22,053 nt of DNA from assembly GCA_003531585.1 (NCBI GenBank), contig DQFX01000035.1:1-22053 (forward strand), in the 5' to 3' direction. This DNA is from Oscillospiraceae bacterium (GTDB taxonomy: Bacteria > Bacillota > Clostridia > Oscillospirales > Ruminococcaceae). This document shows positions 1 through 5,661 of this stretch, in pieces; position 1 is the first letter of the stretch; every line of letters begins with the position of its first letter. The position numbers and the translations under genes were made by a program. The notes below the pieces were generated by a model. The model did no database searches. It saw only the letters and a program-made list of their open reading frames with translations, and was not told the DNA's origin.

Positions 1-114
1 CACTCGCCGCTAAATTATAGTTTTCTCTCACAAGCAGCGTTTCGCCTCTAAACAACAATTTATTACTTATACAAAAAACTGCACATTATTCTCATAGAAA
101 AAGTAAAATACCCC

Positions 115-143
115 TTGACAAACAGACAAAATCAGTATATACT
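115..143 (+). promoter_or_regulatory. Sigma-A promoter of the GntR/ABC operon
   Basis: A -35 box TTGACA (115-120) and a -10 box TATACT (138-143) are separated by exactly 17 bp. This is close to consensus and lies about 40 bp before the first gene of the operon. The -10 box sits inside a palindrome, so transcription is probably repressed by the first gene product. Confidence 0.85.
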
Positions 144-150
144 GTATATA
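136..150. promoter_or_regulatory. Palindromic operator overlapping the -10 box
   Basis: TATATAC-T-GTATATA is a perfect inverted repeat with 7-bp arms and one central base. It covers the -10 box of the promoter of a GntR-type regulator. Known YtrA-subfamily regulators repress their own operons from such sites, so autorepression is the natural inference. Binding itself is not shown by the sequence. Confidence 0.6.
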
Positions 151-182
151 TAACATATAAACACGCGAAAGGAGGTCATAAC

Positions 183-551
183 TTGAAGATAATGCAGAAT
201 TCCGATGTTCCGATATATCGACAGATAGCGTCGCAGTTCAAGGACGATATCATGAACGGACGAATAGGCGAGGGAGAGTATCTCCCGTCGATACGCGGAC
301 TTGCAAAAGATCTGAAAATCAGCGTAATAACCACGATGAAGGCATACGAGCTTCTGACACAGGAAGGAATGATAGCTCCAGTGCAGGGCAAGGGTTACAT
401 CGTGAACCCGCAGGACCGCGAGATGGTAAGGGAGCAGCAGCTCCGCCTTCTGGAACAGCACCTGCAAAATGCAATGGAGGCCGCAAAACTCGCCGGGGTA
501 TCCCGCGACGAGCTGGTGGAAATGCTGAAAGTACTATACGATACAGACTGA
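183..551 (+). CDS. GntR family transcriptional regulator, YtrA subfamily
   Basis: This 122-residue protein has an N-terminal GntR winged helix-turn-helix (about residues 8-75, with the typical 'PIYRQIASQFKDDI', 'LPSIRGLAKDL' and 'QGKGYIV' segments). It is followed by only about 45 helical residues. That short tail marks the YtrA subfamily, whose members dimerise without a large effector domain and usually repress a neighbouring ABC transporter operon. I chose the TTG start at 183 because AAAGGAGG (168-175) lies 7 nt upstream; an in-frame ATG at 192 would be 16 nt away. It is the first gene of an operon running to 3259, and its promoter carries a palindrome on the -10 box. The inducer is unknown; related systems answer to cell-envelope antibiotics. 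Confidence 0.88.
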   Translation: MKIMQNSDVPIYRQIASQFKDDIMNGRIGEGEYLPSIRGLAKDLKISVITTMKAYELLTQEGMIAPVQGKGYIVNPQDREMVREQQLRLLEQHLQNAMEAAKLAGVSRDELVEMLKVLYDTD

Positions 552-564
552 GGAGAGTGGCAAT

Positions 565-795
565 ATGCTTATATATTCACAAAAAAGGAAGAAAATAGCC
601 GACTGCGCTGCAATTTCCGTTGAAAGAATCGTAGGCGGCGGAAAAGAGGGCAAGTTCGCGCTGGTAGGCTCCGCTGGCTTCGGAACTATGTGCGATGGAA
701 TACTCGCTGTTTACCCTGACGAAAAAACAGCCGTGGACGAGCTGGAAAAAATATTTGCCGCTTTCGAAAGCGGCGCAGGCTCTTATCGTATATGA
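565..795 (+). CDS. Small conserved-looking protein of unknown function (76 aa)
   Basis: I do not recognise a named family. The protein starts with ATG at 565 after AGGAGAG (551-557), 13 nt behind the regulator gene. Its last base overlaps the next gene in an ATGA arrangement, so it is translated as part of the operon. It has no signal peptide or membrane segment. It reads as a small soluble alpha/beta fold: a Gly-rich turn near residues 24-29, a second 'GSAGFG' turn, then a strand 'ILAVYPDEKTA' and an amphipathic helix 'VDELEKIFAAFESG'. Short Firmicute proteins with a similar ending occur in phage and transporter contexts, but I cannot confirm homology. Its position between repressor and ABC genes suggests a role in the same response. 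Confidence 0.7.
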   Translation: MLIYSQKRKKIADCAAISVERIVGGGKEGKFALVGSAGFGTMCDGILAVYPDEKTAVDELEKIFAAFESGAGSYRI

Positions 796-995
796 GGAAA
801 GATATGGATAAAATCACAGTAAAGCGCCTGTCCTGTATAACGCTCATTATAATGGGATTTGGCGGACTTCTACTGGCGGTAAGTGAAATTTGCGGGGGAT
901 TTCTGCCGGATATCGCAGTACGCATTATCGGCATTGCAGATATTATCTGCCTGACGCTCTTTGTTTTTTTATTTGTATTAGTAAGCAGGAAATAA
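792..995 (+). CDS. Small two-span membrane protein of unknown function (67 aa)
   Basis: The product has two hydrophobic segments, about residues 15-35 and 43-64, joined by a short loop ('GGFLPDIAVR'). It ends in a basic tail (SRK), as expected for a small inner-membrane hairpin protein. The ATG at 792 overlaps the preceding stop codon (ATGA, 792-795), giving translational coupling. A second in-frame ATG at 804 follows GAGGAAAG closely and could be used instead. It lies directly before the ABC ATPase gene. It may be an accessory subunit of that transporter, but no family was recognised. Confidence 0.6.
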   Translation: MRKDMDKITVKRLSCITLIIMGFGGLLLAVSEICGGFLPDIAVRIIGIADIICLTLFVFLFVLVSRK

Positions 996-1008
996 GGGAG
1001 TAATTATT

Positions 1009-1899
1009 ATGGAAAACAACTATTGCGTAAGAACAAGAGGTCTTACGAAAAAATACAGCAAATTCACGCTGGGAGCGCTCGACCTGGATATCCCGGAAGG
1101 CTTTTCCACCGCGCTCATCGGTGCAAACGGAGCGGGTAAAACCACGCTTATCGACATACTCTGCGGAGTTACCCACCGCACAGACGGCGAGGTAACGTAC
1201 TTCGGAGACAGCAGGGATATTTCCGACCCGAATCTGCGGGAGCGCATAGGATACTGCGCCAGCAGCGCGTTTTTCCCGCTGGGATTCACTGCGAAGGACA
1301 TCGCGGTATCGATGGAGATAGCCTACAAGAGCTTCGACAGAGCAAAATTCGCCGAGCTGTGCGAGAAATTCGAGGTGGACAGCGAAAATACCAAAAAGCC
1401 CCGCCCCATGCATAAGCAGTCCGACGGAAACCGCATGCGCACATGCCTGGCTTCGGTGTTCGCCCGCAGCACTGAGCTGCTGGTGCTCGACGAGCCGGGA
1501 AGCTCCCTCGACCCGCTCATGCGCGACAGGCTCTGCGACCGCATGCGCGAATACCTCGACGACGGCGACGGAAGAAAGTCGATAATCTTCTCCACCCACA
1601 ACATCGCCGACATGGAAAACGCCGCGGACTACGCCGTTTTCATGGATAAGGGGCATGTCATCGAGCAGGGATTCATCGAAGAACTCAAGGAAAAATACAT
1701 AGTGGTAAGCGGCGACGCGGAAAATTGGGAGCAGGCGAAGTCCCTCCTCATGAGCGGAAGCCACAACCGCACCACGTTTGACGGACTGGCTCTTTCTGAA
1801 AACTCGGAAGCGCTCGCCGCGCTGAACGTGGAAACCGCCGCCCCTACCCTTCAGCAGCTCAGCGTTGGTCTGCTGAAATACGCGGAGGAACACAGATGA
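1009..1899 (+). CDS. ABC transporter ATP-binding protein, YtrB-like
   Basis: This 296-residue nucleotide-binding subunit energises the membrane subunits encoded next. The Walker A motif GANGAGKTT is at residues 38-46, Walker B 'LLVLDEP' has D161 and catalytic E162, and the switch histidine is H197 in 'STHN'. The ABC signature, normally LSGGQ, is replaced by 'QSDGN' at 137-141. The Q-loop region reads 'IGYCASSAFF' with no obvious glutamine. The C-terminal 70 or so residues form the usual extra domain of exporter-type ATPases. A ribosome binding site AGGGAG (993-998) precedes the ATG. The last bases overlap the next gene (ATGA, 1896-1899). Substrate is unknown; the GntR/YtrA context points to drug or envelope-stress export. 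Confidence 0.87.
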   Translation: MENNYCVRTRGLTKKYSKFTLGALDLDIPEGFSTALIGANGAGKTTLIDILCGVTHRTDGEVTYFGDSRDISDPNLRERIGYCASSAFFPLGFTAKDIAVSMEIAYKSFDRAKFAELCEKFEVDSENTKKPRPMHKQSDGNRMRTCLASVFARSTELLVLDEPGSSLDPLMRDRLCDRMREYLDDGDGRKSIIFSTHNIADMENAADYAVFMDKGHVIEQGFIEELKEKYIVVSGDAENWEQAKSLLMSGSHNRTTFDGLALSENSEALAALNVETAAPTLQQLSVGLLKYAEEHR

Positions 1900-2588
1900 A
1901 AAAGTACATACAGTCGTTCAGGCTGTTTTTCGGGAACTGTCAGATACGGTCGATAGTGTCATTTGCGGCGGTCATCTCAGGACTGACAGTACTGTGCGGG
2001 ATAATAGGCTGCTTCCCTATGAATGAGTTCCTCACCGGACTGGCTGAGGGCGTATCCACAATGCTGAGCAGCCTGAGTGCAGTTTTCGGGCTGATATTCA
2101 TGAATGCGCTGTATCAGTACCTTTCACCGGTGACGCCCGGTCATAAATACTACGCTTCCCTGCCGGACGGAGCAGCCCATTTCCGGCGCGCCATAGCTGC
2201 GGGAAATCTTTTCGGAATAATCACCGGGCTGGGTCTTCTCGCCCTGATAAGCGTGGCATACAAGCTCATCGGTATTAATAACAATTTCGTATTTTTCGGG
2301 GTGACGCTGCTTTTCATCGCCGCCGGAGTATGTAATTTCATGGGGTTCATCAGGAACAACACGGCGCGCATTATAGTTATGATGGGCGTTTTTTGCGGGT
2401 TCGGGTTCCTGGCAGGATTCTTCGGGTTCCTGGCGGACGCAGAAGACAGCCAAACGACCCGGCTGGATCCACTGTTCAGCAGCGCCGGAATAACCGTGAC
2501 CATCGGAGTGGTTTCGGCGGCAGTATTTGCAGCGGGGCTTATTTACGCGCTCGCAGTCGCGGAAAAGAAATGGGGTGAATCCCAGTGA
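1896..2588 (+). CDS. ABC transporter membrane subunit (ABC-2 like)
   Basis: A 230-residue, strongly hydrophobic protein with about six membrane segments. The first two are near residues 20-42 and 55-75; later ones include 'LFGIITGLGLLALISVAY' and 'IGVVSAAVFAAGLIYALAV'. The loop 'VTPGHKYYASLPDGAAHFRRAIAAG' resembles the coupling region of ABC-2 type permeases in YtrA-controlled operons. The ATG at 1896 overlaps the stop of the ATPase gene, and the 3' end overlaps the next permease gene as GTGA. The two permeases and the ATPase probably form one transporter. I cannot assign a substrate. Confidence 0.75.
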   Translation: MKKYIQSFRLFFGNCQIRSIVSFAAVISGLTVLCGIIGCFPMNEFLTGLAEGVSTMLSSLSAVFGLIFMNALYQYLSPVTPGHKYYASLPDGAAHFRRAIAAGNLFGIITGLGLLALISVAYKLIGINNNFVFFGVTLLFIAAGVCNFMGFIRNNTARIIVMMGVFCGFGFLAGFFGFLADAEDSQTTRLDPLFSSAGITVTIGVVSAAVFAAGLIYALAVAEKKWGESQ

Positions 2589-3259
2589 CAGATCTGAAGC
2601 TGCTTTTTTCACGGTATTTCTCGCATAAGAGGATACTCATTGGAGTGGCCGCGTTCTTCCTGCTGATGATGGCTGCGGTAATGCTGTTTCATGAGGATCC
2701 CGGCGGCGACCCTGCCGACTTCATTATGTGCAAGTTCAGCGCGCTGATGCCGATGATGATGGCGGTGTGCCTGCCCGTTATCTTCATGGTTCAGGACACT
2801 ATAGGGAACCGCTTTATGCGCTCCGTCCCCTGCGCCGACAAGCTCTACACGCGCGGCATACCGCTGTTTTCCATGCTCGTGCCGCTTGGCTGGAGCGTGC
2901 TTTCAAATGCGGTCTACGCGGCGTTTATCCTGTTCACCGGACGTGATGTCAGCAATATTTCCGACATGCTGGTGATGACCGGACTGTTCGGCGGGATATT
3001 CGCGCTGGGCGGCTGTATCGTAATGTGCATACGGTTCGCCGCGCTATTCTTCGTGGTGTTCTATGCGCCGTTTTTTCTGGTGATGATAACCGTCAGTTCG
3101 TCTGCAAATGAATATGGCTACGGACTTCCGCTGTGGACGTCGGCGCTGATATGCTGCGGAAGCTTCCTTGCAGCATTCGTTATCGGACTTATTATATCCA
3201 CCATCGCCTACAAAAAGGGAAATTTCCGGGAAACTCCTGCGCCTAGGGCAAGCGTTTAA
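2585..3259 (+). CDS. ABC transporter membrane subunit, second
   Basis: A 224-residue polytopic membrane protein with about six hydrophobic segments, starting at residues 17-35. It shares the pattern of the preceding permease, including a loop 'NRFMRSVPCADKLYTRGIP' that matches the earlier 'GHKYYASLPDGAAHFRRAI' loop in position. The two are therefore probably ancient duplicates forming a heterodimer. The start is GTG at 2585, overlapping the upstream TGA (GTGA, 2585-2588). It is the last gene of the operon. No signal peptide or extracellular domain is seen. Confidence 0.72.
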   Translation: MTDLKLLFSRYFSHKRILIGVAAFFLLMMAAVMLFHEDPGGDPADFIMCKFSALMPMMMAVCLPVIFMVQDTIGNRFMRSVPCADKLYTRGIPLFSMLVPLGWSVLSNAVYAAFILFTGRDVSNISDMLVMTGLFGGIFALGGCIVMCIRFAALFFVVFYAPFFLVMITVSSSANEYGYGLPLWTSALICCGSFLAAFVIGLIISTIAYKKGNFRETPAPRASV

Positions 3260-3333
3260 TGTTAGACTTCGGCGAAAGCGAAACATTCACACAATTTTCA
3301 CAAATGCCACATCATAAATTCACCCACAGCGGA

Positions 3334-3458
3334 TATACTTAATATTACGGAAACGGAACCGAGGTTCTGTTCCATGAATACGACACCGTTAATTTTCATA
3401 TAATTACCAACCAAACCAGCACCAAACCCCTGTGAGAGATCACAGGGGTTTGGTGTTT
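3334..3458 (+). ncRNA. Candidate small RNA or leader transcript
   Basis: A -10-like TATACT (3334-3339) is followed by a GGAAC/GTTCC hairpin (3355-3373). A 9-codon frame (MNTTPLIFI, 3374-3403) comes next, and the strong terminator hairpin ends near 3458. That gives a bounded unit of about 110 nt. No convincing -35 box was found at the expected spacing, so the promoter is weak evidence. It matches no RNA family I know. It may simply be the 3' end of the upstream operon transcript. Confidence 0.25.
3418..3458 (+). terminator. Strong hairpin terminator
   Basis: ACCAAACCCCTGTG (3421-3434) pairs perfectly with CACAGGGGTTTGGT (3441-3454) around the loop AGAGAT. One more C-G pair and wobble pairs extend the stem outward. 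The tail GTGTTTCC is only weakly U-rich. It probably ends transcription from the ABC operon and from any unit starting near 3340. Confidence 0.75.
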
Positions 3459-3516
3459 CCGGCAGATGTTTCGTTTATCGGAGCCGCAGAATCCCTTTCA
3501 AAAGCGGAGTTTGAAA

Positions 3517-3549
3517 TTTTAAGTAAAAAAATAAGACTTTTTAAGTAAA
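3517..3549. repeat. Two 11-bp direct repeats, 22 bp apart
   Basis: TTTTAAGTAAA occurs at 3517-3527 and again at 3539-3549. The offset of 22 bp is about two helical turns, so both copies face the same side of the DNA. They lie about 40-75 bp upstream of the -35 box of the GH130 gene, a normal place for an activator. Confidence 0.4.
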
Positions 3550-3590
3550 CATGCACATGATAAACTCGAAAGATTTAGTCAAAAACACTA

Positions 3591-3619
3591 TTGAATTCTA
3601 CACGGATATTTGATATACT
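3591..3619 (+). promoter_or_regulatory. Promoter of the GH130 gene
   Basis: TTGAAT (3591-3596) and TATACT (3614-3619) are 17 bp apart. The -10 box is preceded by TG plus one base, an extended -10. The predicted transcript begins about 52 nt before the start codon. Confidence 0.8.
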
Positions 3620-3633
3620 AGTAATCAATGAGG

Positions 3634-3646
3634 GCGGAATTTCCGC
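3634..3646. promoter_or_regulatory. 13-bp palindrome at the start of the GH130 transcript
   Basis: GCGGAA-T-TTCCGC is a perfect inverted repeat with a one-base centre, too tight to be a good RNA hairpin. It lies just downstream of the predicted transcription start, where a repressor operator would block transcription. Confidence 0.4.
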
Positions 3647-3678
3647 ACCGGTAAATAAAAAAACAGAGAGGTACACAC

Positions 3679-4686
3679 ATGAGCTTAGAAATCTTTGGTC
3701 AGAGCATTCCTAACATGCCCTGGCAGGACAGACCCGAGGGCTGCAAGGACGTTATCTGGCGTTACAACGCTAACCCGATCATTCCCCGCGACCTGCTTCC
3801 CACCAGCAACTCCATCTTCAACTCCGCAGTAGTTCCCTTCGAAAGCGACAAGGGCCACTTCGCAGGCGTATTCCGTGTTGACGACAAGGAAAGAAACATG
3901 GCTATCCACGCTGGTTTCTCCGAGGACGGCATCCACTGGAACATCAACCCTGAGAAGGTAGAGTGGATCAACGACGATCCCGAGACCGCAGAGGCTAATC
4001 CGTGGCAGTACGGCTACGATCCCCGCTGCGTATGGATCGAGGACAGATTCTGGATCACCTGGTGCAACGCATACGGCTGGAAGCCCACTATCGGCGTGGG
4101 CTGGACCAAGGACTTCAAGGAATTCCACCAGATGGAGAACGCATACCTGCCCTTCAACAGAAACGGCGTTCTGTTCCCGAGAAAGATCAACGGCGAGTAT
4201 GTAATGTTCTCCCGTCCTTCCGACTCCGGTCACACTCCTTTCGGCGACATGTACCTGTCCCACTCCAAGGATATGACATACTGGGGCAAGCACAGACACG
4301 TTATGGCTCCTGACCGCGGCTGGGAGTCCAAGAAGATCGGCGCAGGTCCTATCCCGATCGAGACCAGCGAAGGCTGGCTGGTATTCTACCACGGCGTTCT
4401 CGAGAGCTGCAACGGCTTCGTTTACAGCTTCGGCGCCTGCATTCTCGACAAGGATCAGCCCTGGAAGGTTAAGTACCGCTGCCGCGAGTACCTCATCAAC
4501 CCGCGCGAGATCTACGAGACCGTTGGCGACGTTCAGAACGTTACATTCCCCTGCGCAGCTCTCTGCGACAAGGACACCGGACGTATCGCTATCTACTACG
4601 GCTGCGCTGATACCTGCGTAAGCATGGCATTCTGCTACGCTGAGGAAGTTGTTGAGTACGTAAAGGCTCACTCCAACAAGTATTAA
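3679..4686 (+). CDS. GH130 glycoside phosphorylase (beta-1,4-mannooligosaccharide type)
   Basis: The protein probably breaks beta-1,4-linked mannosides with phosphate to give mannose 1-phosphate, in the cytoplasm. The 335-residue length and the motifs 'NSAVVPFE', 'GVFRVDD', 'YGYDPRCVW' (D114 as likely proton donor), 'GVGWTKDF' and 'GAGPIPIETSEGWLVFYHGV' are those of GH130. The short length fits subfamily 2, which includes R. albus RaMP2, better than the longer mannosylglucose phosphorylases. The ATG at 3679 follows AGAGAGG (3665-3671). Codon use is strongly biased, as in highly expressed genes. It is monocistronic: own promoter, own terminator, and no mannanase, epimerase or sugar transporter beside it. 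Exact acceptor (mannose, glucose or GlcNAc) cannot be read from sequence alone. Confidence 0.88.
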   Translation: MSLEIFGQSIPNMPWQDRPEGCKDVIWRYNANPIIPRDLLPTSNSIFNSAVVPFESDKGHFAGVFRVDDKERNMAIHAGFSEDGIHWNINPEKVEWINDDPETAEANPWQYGYDPRCVWIEDRFWITWCNAYGWKPTIGVGWTKDFKEFHQMENAYLPFNRNGVLFPRKINGEYVMFSRPSDSGHTPFGDMYLSHSKDMTYWGKHRHVMAPDRGWESKKIGAGPIPIETSEGWLVFYHGVLESCNGFVYSFGACILDKDQPWKVKYRCREYLINPREIYETVGDVQNVTFPCAALCDKDTGRIAIYYGCADTCVSMAFCYAEEVVEYVKAHSNKY

Positions 4687-4701
4687 TAACTGATACAACA
4701 T

Positions 4702-4736
4702 CAAAGCCCCTTCCCAGACGGAGAGGGGCTTTTTTT
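4702..4736 (+). terminator. Rho-independent terminator of the GH130 gene
   Basis: AAAGCCCC (4703-4710) pairs with GGGGCTTT (4725-4732), with a partly paired interior. An uninterrupted T run (4730-4736) follows. Confidence 0.9.
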
Positions 4737-4739
4737 AAA

Positions 4740-4799
4740 TTCGGAATTCGGAATTCAGAATTCGGAATTATGGTATCGCTTCGCGATAATTTTAAAATT
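4740..4799. repeat. Tandem TTCGGAA heptamers with adjacent palindromes
   Basis: Four 7-bp units (TTCGGAA, TTCGGAA, TTCAGAA, TTCGGAA) run from 4740 to 4767. They are followed by the hairpin TATCGC-TTC-GCGATA (4774-4788) and the 12-bp palindrome AATTTTAAAATT (4788-4799). It has no coding capacity and sits between converging genes. The look is that of a dispersed intergenic repeat, but no second copy is in the window. Confidence 0.6.
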
Positions 4800-4840
4800 A
4801 ACAAAGACGAAAAGCGCCATGTAAGTTGACGTGTTCCAAA

Positions 4841-5275
4841 TTATTCGAGTATTATCGTGAACGGACCGTCGTTGACTAAACTTACCTTCATGTCCGCGCC
4901 GAATTCTCCTGTCTGGACGTTCGGGATATCACGGCGGCAGACCTCGCAGAAGTATTCGTAGAGGCAGTTGGCTTCGCCCGGCTCCTTCGCCATCAGGAAG
5001 TTCGGACGGTGCCCCTTTCGGGTGTCGGCGTACAGCGTGAACTGCGATATTATAAGCAGCGAGCCGCCTACGTCCTTCAGCGAGAGATTTATCTTGTCGT
5101 TCTCGTCCGAGAATATCCGCAGACCTATCATCTTCGCCGCGAGCCGTTCGCAGTCATTCTCGGTGTCCTCCTTGCCAACTCCTAGCAGAACCAGGAACCC
5201 CTTTCCTATCTCGCCGACGGTCTTTCCGTCTACCTTTACGTCCGCCCTTTCACAGCGCTGTATCACTAATTTCAT
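4841..5275 (-). CDS. dtd: D-aminoacyl-tRNA deacylase
   Basis: The enzyme removes D-amino acids wrongly attached to tRNA, and also glycine from tRNA-Ala, so it is a translation proofreading factor. The 144 residues are the normal full length. The two hallmark motifs are present: 'SQFTLYAD' at 77-84 and the Gly-cisPro motif as 'NDGPFT' at 135-140. The latter is written NxGPVT in many relatives, so valine is replaced by phenylalanine here. GGAGG lies just before the ATG. It is transcribed from its own extended -10 promoter, which begins inside the 3' end of the upstream yolD-like gene. It is not obviously coupled in function to the polymerase genes. Confidence 0.95.
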   Translation of the reverse strand: MKLVIQRCERADVKVDGKTVGEIGKGFLVLLGVGKEDTENDCERLAAKMIGLRIFSDENDKINLSLKDVGGSLLIISQFTLYADTRKGHRPNFLMAKEPGEANCLYEYFCEVCRRDIPNVQTGEFGADMKVSLVNDGPFTIILE

Positions 5276-5304
5276 AATGTACCTCCGGTATTGATGTTAC
5301 TTTG

Positions 5305-5333
5305 ATTATAACATTATCTCGGTGATTTGTCCA
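5305..5333 (-). promoter_or_regulatory. Promoter of dtd, overlapping the yolD-like gene end
   Basis: On the minus strand, TGGACA (5328-5333) and TATAAT (5305-5310) are separated by 17 bp. TGT directly before the -10 gives an extended -10. The -35 box lies in the last codons of the upstream gene. Confidence 0.75.
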
Positions 5334-5661
5334 GTCCCTCCAGTATTTCGGCGCGGTAAATGTCGCCGAACGGAATTTTCCGCCGGACTATGCACAGGCT
5401 CCGGAACACCGGGTCGAATTCCGACACCAGCCCCTCCGCCGTTTCATAGTGATCCTTGTCGTAAAACACGACCCTCAGCATAACTCCCCGCGCCGTTTTC
5501 CCGAGCACATCGGAAAGTTCCTGCGCGCCGTCCTCGGAAAGCTCCCGGCGCGGCTCCTTTACGCGCTCCTGCTCCCTTATGAAGTCGTAGTAGCCCCTGA
5601 GCGACGCGAACGGCATGAACTGCCGCGCTCTGTCCGCATGACGTCTTGATTCAGCCCCCAT
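5314..5661 (-). CDS. YolD-like family protein
   Basis: A 115-residue soluble protein of the YolD-like type, found beside Y-family polymerases in Firmicutes (the yolD-uvrX pairing of B. subtilis prophage is the best-known case). Visible features are the N-terminal 'RADRARQFMPFASLRGYYDFIR'-like stretch (residues 9-29, starting with AD-R-A-R-Q-F-M-P-F) and a C-terminal beta-rich part ('GVMLRVVFYDKDHYETAEG'). By analogy it may control or assist the polymerase, but its biochemical role is not established. The ATG at 5661 follows GGGAGG. It overlaps the 3' end of the polymerase gene by 11 nt, so the two are cotranscribed. Confidence 0.85.
   Translation of the reverse strand: MGAESRRHADRARQFMPFASLRGYYDFIREQERVKEPRRELSEDGAQELSDVLGKTARGVMLRVVFYDKDHYETAEGLVSEFDPVFRSLCIVRRKIPFGDIYRAEILEGLDKSPR

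Larger units (their letters stand above)
3260..3678. other. 419-bp intergenic region with terminator and regulatory elements
   Basis: There is no gene of normal size. From left to right it holds an imperfect stem just after the permease gene (AATGTT/AACATT, 3258-3286) and a -10-like TATACT (3334-3339). Next come a 9-codon open frame (3374-3403) and a strong hairpin (3418-3458). Then follow a pair of 11-bp direct repeats (3517 and 3539) and the promoter of the GH130 gene (3591-3619). A perfect 13-bp palindrome (3634-3646) ends the region. Confidence 0.6.

Noticed and set aside
943..1893. A 316-codon open frame antisense to the ABC ATPase gene
   Set aside because: It is the complement of a gene with clear Walker motifs, and has no family motif or start signals of its own.
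3685..4704. A 339-codon open frame antisense to the GH130 gene
   Set aside because: It mirrors the GH130 gene over its whole length. It arises from that gene's strong codon bias, which avoids codons that create antisense stops. No ribosome binding site or recognisable protein was seen.
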